Positions 7,674-9,902 of a stretch of DNA of 9,902 bases are shown here, piece by piece; positions within the stretch are counted from its first letter, which is position 1; each line of letters begins with the position of its first letter. Both the position numbers and the translations under genes were made by a program. A model generated the notes under the pieces. It ran no database searches and had not been told where the DNA came from. It was given only the letters and a program-made list of their open reading frames with translations. The stretch covers positions 1 through 9,902 of the forward strand of contig JAEWVQ010000174.1 in NCBI GenBank assembly GCA_023459095.1. The letters are read 5' to 3'. The DNA comes from Pseudomonadota bacterium. GTDB taxonomy: Bacteria; Pseudomonadota; Gammaproteobacteria; Burkholderiales; Rhodocyclaceae.

Positions 7674-7747
7674 GCGGGCGTCGTATAATGGTAATACCCT
7701 AGCTTCCCAAGCTAGAGCCGTGGGTTCGATTCCCATCGCCCGCTCCA
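7674..7747 (+). tRNA. tRNA-Gly with anticodon CCC
   Basis: A full cloverleaf fits 74 bases. The acceptor stem GCGGGCG (7674-7680) pairs with CGCCCGC (7737-7743), followed by discriminator T and an encoded CCA (7745-7747). The D arm is the GTATAATGGTAATAC type seen in many bacterial glycine tRNAs. The anticodon stem CTAGC/GCTAG closes the loop TTCCCAA, so the anticodon is CCC, reading GGG. The T arm is GTGGG-TTCGATT-CCCAT with one G-U pair at its base. It has its own upstream promoter and downstream terminator. The TATAAT within the D arm is part of the tRNA. Confidence 0.96.
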
Positions 7748-7762
7748 CCCAGCACAGCATCG

Positions 7763-7796
7763 AGGCCAGCCATTGCGGACTGGCCTTTTTCGTTTT
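7763..7796 (+). terminator. intrinsic terminator after tRNA-Gly
   Basis: AGGCCAG (7763-7769) pairs with CTGGCCT (7780-7786), and inner CC/GG pairs can extend the stem past a bulged A. The T-rich tract TTTTTCGTTTT (7786-7796) follows at once. This is the clearest Rho-independent terminator in the window. Only 19 bases separate it from the sbcD start. Confidence 0.85.
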
Positions 7797-7815
7797 GCGC
7801 AGGAGATCGTCCGCG

Positions 7816-8961
7816 ATGCGTTTCCTCCACACCGCCGACTGGCACCTCGGCCGCGTCTATCACGGCGTCTCCCTGCTCGACGACCAGGCCCATGTGCTGC
7901 GCGAATTCGTGCGCCTGGCCGCAGAGCTGCGCCCCGACGCCATCCTCGTCGCCGGCGACGTGTACGACCGCTCGGTGCCGCCGGCGGACGCCGTGCGCCT
8001 GCTCGACGAAGTGCTCAGCGAACTGGTGCTCGGACTGCGCATTCCGGTGGTGCTGATCGCCGGCAACCACGACGGCCCCGACCGTCTCGCCTTCGGCGCC
8101 GGCCTCCTCGGCCGTGCCGGCCTCACCGTGCGCGGGCCGGTGGAAGCCCCCGTCACGCCACTGCGCCTGCGCGACGCCCACGGCGAGGTCGCGATCTATC
8201 CGCTGCCTTATGCCGAACCCGCGCTGGTGAAGCGTGCGCTCGGCGCCGACGCGATCGCCGACCACCACGCCGCGCTCGGCGCGCAGCTCCAGGCGATCCG
8301 TGCCGCCCACCCCGCGGGCCTGCGCGCGGTGGTGGTGGCGCACGCCTTCGTGCTCGGCGGCAGCGAGTCGGAATCGGAGCGGCCGCTGTCGGTGGGCGGC
8401 AGCGGTGCGGTCGGCGCCGAGCTGTTCGACGGCTTCGACTACGTCGCCCTCGGCCATCTGCACCGCGCGCAGCAGGCCGGCAGCGCGCACATCCACTACG
8501 CCGGCTCGCTGCTCAAGTACAGCTTCGCCGAGGCCGCCCACCTCAAGTCGGTGAACCTGGTGGACATGGACGCCGCCGGCCAGTGCACGGTGGAGCGCGT
8601 GCCGCTCGTGCCGCGCCGCGACCTGCGCGTCATCGAAGGCGAGCTCGCCGACCTCGTCGCCGCCGCGGCCGCCGACCCCGGGCGCGACGACTACGTGCTC
8701 GCCCGCCTCACCGACCGCGGCGCGCTGCTCGACGCCATGGGCAAGCTGCGCACGGCCTATCCCAACGCCCTCGCCATCGAGCGCCCCCAGCACGCCGCCG
8801 ACGGCCCCGGCCGCGCCGCCGGCGACCACCGCCGCATCCGCATCGAGGACCTGTTCGCCGGCTTCTACGCCGAGGTCGCCGGCCGCCCGCTCGACGCCGA
8901 GGCGCTCGCCACCGTGCACCGCATCGTCGGTGCCATCGAACAGGACGCCCGCCACGCATGA
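7816..8961 (+). CDS. sbcD: exonuclease SbcCD subunit D
   Basis: SbcD is the Mn-dependent nuclease subunit of the SbcCD (Mre11-Rad50-like) complex, which cuts DNA hairpins and blocked double-strand ends. The 381-residue protein has the Mre11 phosphoesterase motifs in order: D8 and H10 (HTADWHLGR), D48 (LVAGDVYDRS), N84-H85-D86 (IAGNHDGPDR), H176 (VVVAHAFVLGG) and G213-H-L-H216 (ALGHLHRAQ). The SbcD-typical SESESERPLSVGG stretch lies between the last two motifs. The ATG at 7816 follows AGGAG (7801-7805) by 10 bases and starts exactly at the family N-terminus MRFLHTADWH; longer in-frame starts run back through the tRNA and are wrong. The stop overlaps the sbcC start as ATGA at 8958-8961. There is no room for its own promoter after the tRNA terminator. 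Confidence 0.96.
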   Translation: MRFLHTADWHLGRVYHGVSLLDDQAHVLREFVRLAAELRPDAILVAGDVYDRSVPPADAVRLLDEVLSELVLGLRIPVVLIAGNHDGPDRLAFGAGLLGRAGLTVRGPVEAPVTPLRLRDAHGEVAIYPLPYAEPALVKRALGADAIADHHAALGAQLQAIRAAHPAGLRAVVVAHAFVLGGSESESERPLSVGGSGAVGAELFDGFDYVALGHLHRAQQAGSAHIHYAGSLLKYSFAEAAHLKSVNLVDMDAAGQCTVERVPLVPRRDLRVIEGELADLVAAAAADPGRDDYVLARLTDRGALLDAMGKLRTAYPNALAIERPQHAADGPGRAAGDHRRIRIEDLFAGFYAEVAGRPLDAEALATVHRIVGAIEQDARHA

Positions 8962-9902
8962 AGCCGCGATCGCTCACCCTGCAGGCCTTCGGCCCCTTCG
9001 CCGGCCGCGAGGCCATCGACTTCACCCAGCTGCCGGACGGCGCGCTGTTCCTGATCTCCGGCCCCACCGGCGCGGGCAAGACCTCGATTCTCGACGGCAT
9101 CACCTACGCGCTCTACGGCGACACCTCAGGCGGCGAACGCAGCGCGCGCGAAATGCGCAGCCATCACGCCGACCCGACGCTGCTCACCGAGGTGGAGTTC
9201 GAGTTCGCGCTCGGCCCCCGCCGCTACCGCGTCAGGCGCGTGCCCGAGCAGGAGCGCGCCGCGCAGCGCGCCACCAAGTCGGGCGACGGCACGGTCAAGG
9301 TCGCCGCCCGCGCCGAGCTGTACCGCCTCGACGACGACGGCATTACCTGGCAGCCGCTGGCGCACAAGACCACCGAGGTCACCCGGGAAGTCACCGCCCT
9401 GCTCGGCTGCGAGGCCGAACAGTTCCGCCAGGTGGTGGTGCTGCCGCAGGGCCAGTTCCGCAAGCTGCTCACCGCCAGCTCCGGCGAGCGCGAGAAGATT
9501 CTGGAAACGCTGTTCGGCACCGCCGCCTACAAACGCGTGCAGGAAGCACTCAAGCACGAAGCCGCCGCGCTGCAGAAGGCGGCCGAACAGGCCTGCCTGC
9601 AGCGCGACACCCTGCTGCACCAGGCCCAGGCCGAATCGGCCGATGCCCTGCGCACCCGCGCCGACGGTCTCGCCGCCGAGCTCGCGCGCCTTGCCGCCGA
9701 GGAAGCCGCCGCCCGCGGCGCCGACAGCGCCGCACAAGCCGCATTGCAGCAAGGCCGCATGCTCGCCGCCCAGTTCGCCGAACAGCAGGCGGCACAGGCC
9801 GCGCTCGCCGCGGTCGACGCCCGTGCCGACGAGATCGCCACACAGCGCAGCCGCGAAGCCGCCGCGCGCCGCGCGCTGCTCGGGGTCCCGGCCGACGAGG
9901 CC
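8958..9902 (+). CDS. sbcC: exonuclease SbcCD subunit C, N-terminal part, 3' end outside window
   Basis: SbcC is the Rad50-like SMC-family ATPase that partners SbcD and holds DNA ends. The ATG at 8958 overlaps the sbcD stop as ATGA, a typical coupled pair. The 315 codons present cover the N-terminal ATPase lobe: MKPRSLTLQAFGPFAGRE, Walker A GPTGAGKT at 35-42, SILDGITYALYGDTSGGERS, and the Q-loop region with VLPQGQFRKLL (Q164). From about residue 195 an Ala-, Glu- and Gln-rich stretch begins the long coiled coil (for example EALKHEAAALQKAAEQACLQ). The family runs to roughly 1000 residues or more, so the zinc-hook CxxC, signature motif and Walker B are beyond the window. The frame is open to the last base. 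Confidence 0.95.
   Translation, partial: MKPRSLTLQAFGPFAGREAIDFTQLPDGALFLISGPTGAGKTSILDGITYALYGDTSGGERSAREMRSHHADPTLLTEVEFEFALGPRRYRVRRVPEQERAAQRATKSGDGTVKVAARAELYRLDDDGITWQPLAHKTTEVTREVTALLGCEAEQFRQVVVLPQGQFRKLLTASSGEREKILETLFGTAAYKRVQEALKHEAAALQKAAEQACLQRDTLLHQAQAESADALRTRADGLAAELARLAAEEAAARGADSAAQAALQQGRMLAAQFAEQQAAQAALAAVDARADEIATQRSREAAARRALLGVPADEA

Noticed and set aside
7684..7689. Perfect TATAAT hexamer
   Set aside because: It is part of the conserved D arm of tRNA-Gly, and no -35 box lies at the right distance, so it is not called as a promoter.
7674..7747. tRNA-Gly as a phage or island attachment site
   Set aside because: No integrase gene and no direct repeat of the tRNA 3' end is seen in the following 2 kb, which holds sbcDC.
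7642..7815. Upstream in-frame extension of sbcD
   Set aside because: It would translate through the tRNA and its terminator; the ATG at 7816 has AGGAG and matches the family N-terminus.
4734..7832. A 1032-codon open frame on the minus strand, antisense to the hypothetical gene, the PTS genes and the tRNA
   Set aside because: It lies opposite well-identified genes, is rich in low-complexity Val/Ala/Gly/Gln/His/Arg runs, has no recognisable domain, and is the usual by-product of strong third-position G/C bias.
7699..8955. A 418-codon minus-strand frame opposite sbcD
   Set aside because: Shadow of sbcD, whose nuclease motifs are all in the + frame; the minus frame also runs into the tRNA.

Overview
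The window is about 70% G+C and every supported gene is on the + strand. The gene set and protein similarities suggest a betaproteobacterium, most likely Rhodocyclales (Thauera/Azoarcus/Zoogloeaceae type). The clues are a regulatory-type PTS cluster with a mannose-class EIIA, HPr and EI but no permease, a DosC-like globin-coupled diguanylate cyclase, a YbiT-type ABC-F protein and an sbcDC pair. The genus is inference, because no search could be run.

Layout: (1) 1-683, the C-terminal half of the U32-family tRNA hydroxylation protein TrhP (YegQ). (2) 769-2707, a two-gene unit of a DosC-like heme-globin diguanylate cyclase overlapping a GNAT acetyltransferase by 8 bases. (3) 2771-4473, a single-gene unit for a YbiT-type ABC-F ATPase with a perfect TATAAT -10 box, an AT-rich leader hairpin and a GC hairpin after the gene. 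Its frame is broken by an in-frame TAG 22 codons before the family-like C-terminus. (4) 4566-5051, an unrecognised 161-residue protein. (5) 5130-7568, a PTS phosphorelay unit (EIIA-Man, HPr, EI). (6) 7603-7796, a tRNA-Gly(CCC) with its own promoter and intrinsic terminator. (7) 7816-9902, sbcD and the first 315 codons of sbcC, overlapping by ATGA.

How the genes work together: EI takes phosphate from PEP and passes it to HPr His15 and then to EIIA His9. With no EIIB/EIIC here, the relay probably serves regulation more than sugar uptake. SbcD and SbcC form the hairpin-processing nuclease. The cyclase would link O2 or another heme ligand to c-di-GMP levels. The remaining genes look like housekeeping neighbours. 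I see no mobile element, CRISPR array or defence island; most of the window is ordinary core genome.

The observation most worth checking is the in-frame amber codon in the ABC-F gene. Coding-like sequence of the right family continues beyond it to a TAA that sits just before the terminator hairpin.
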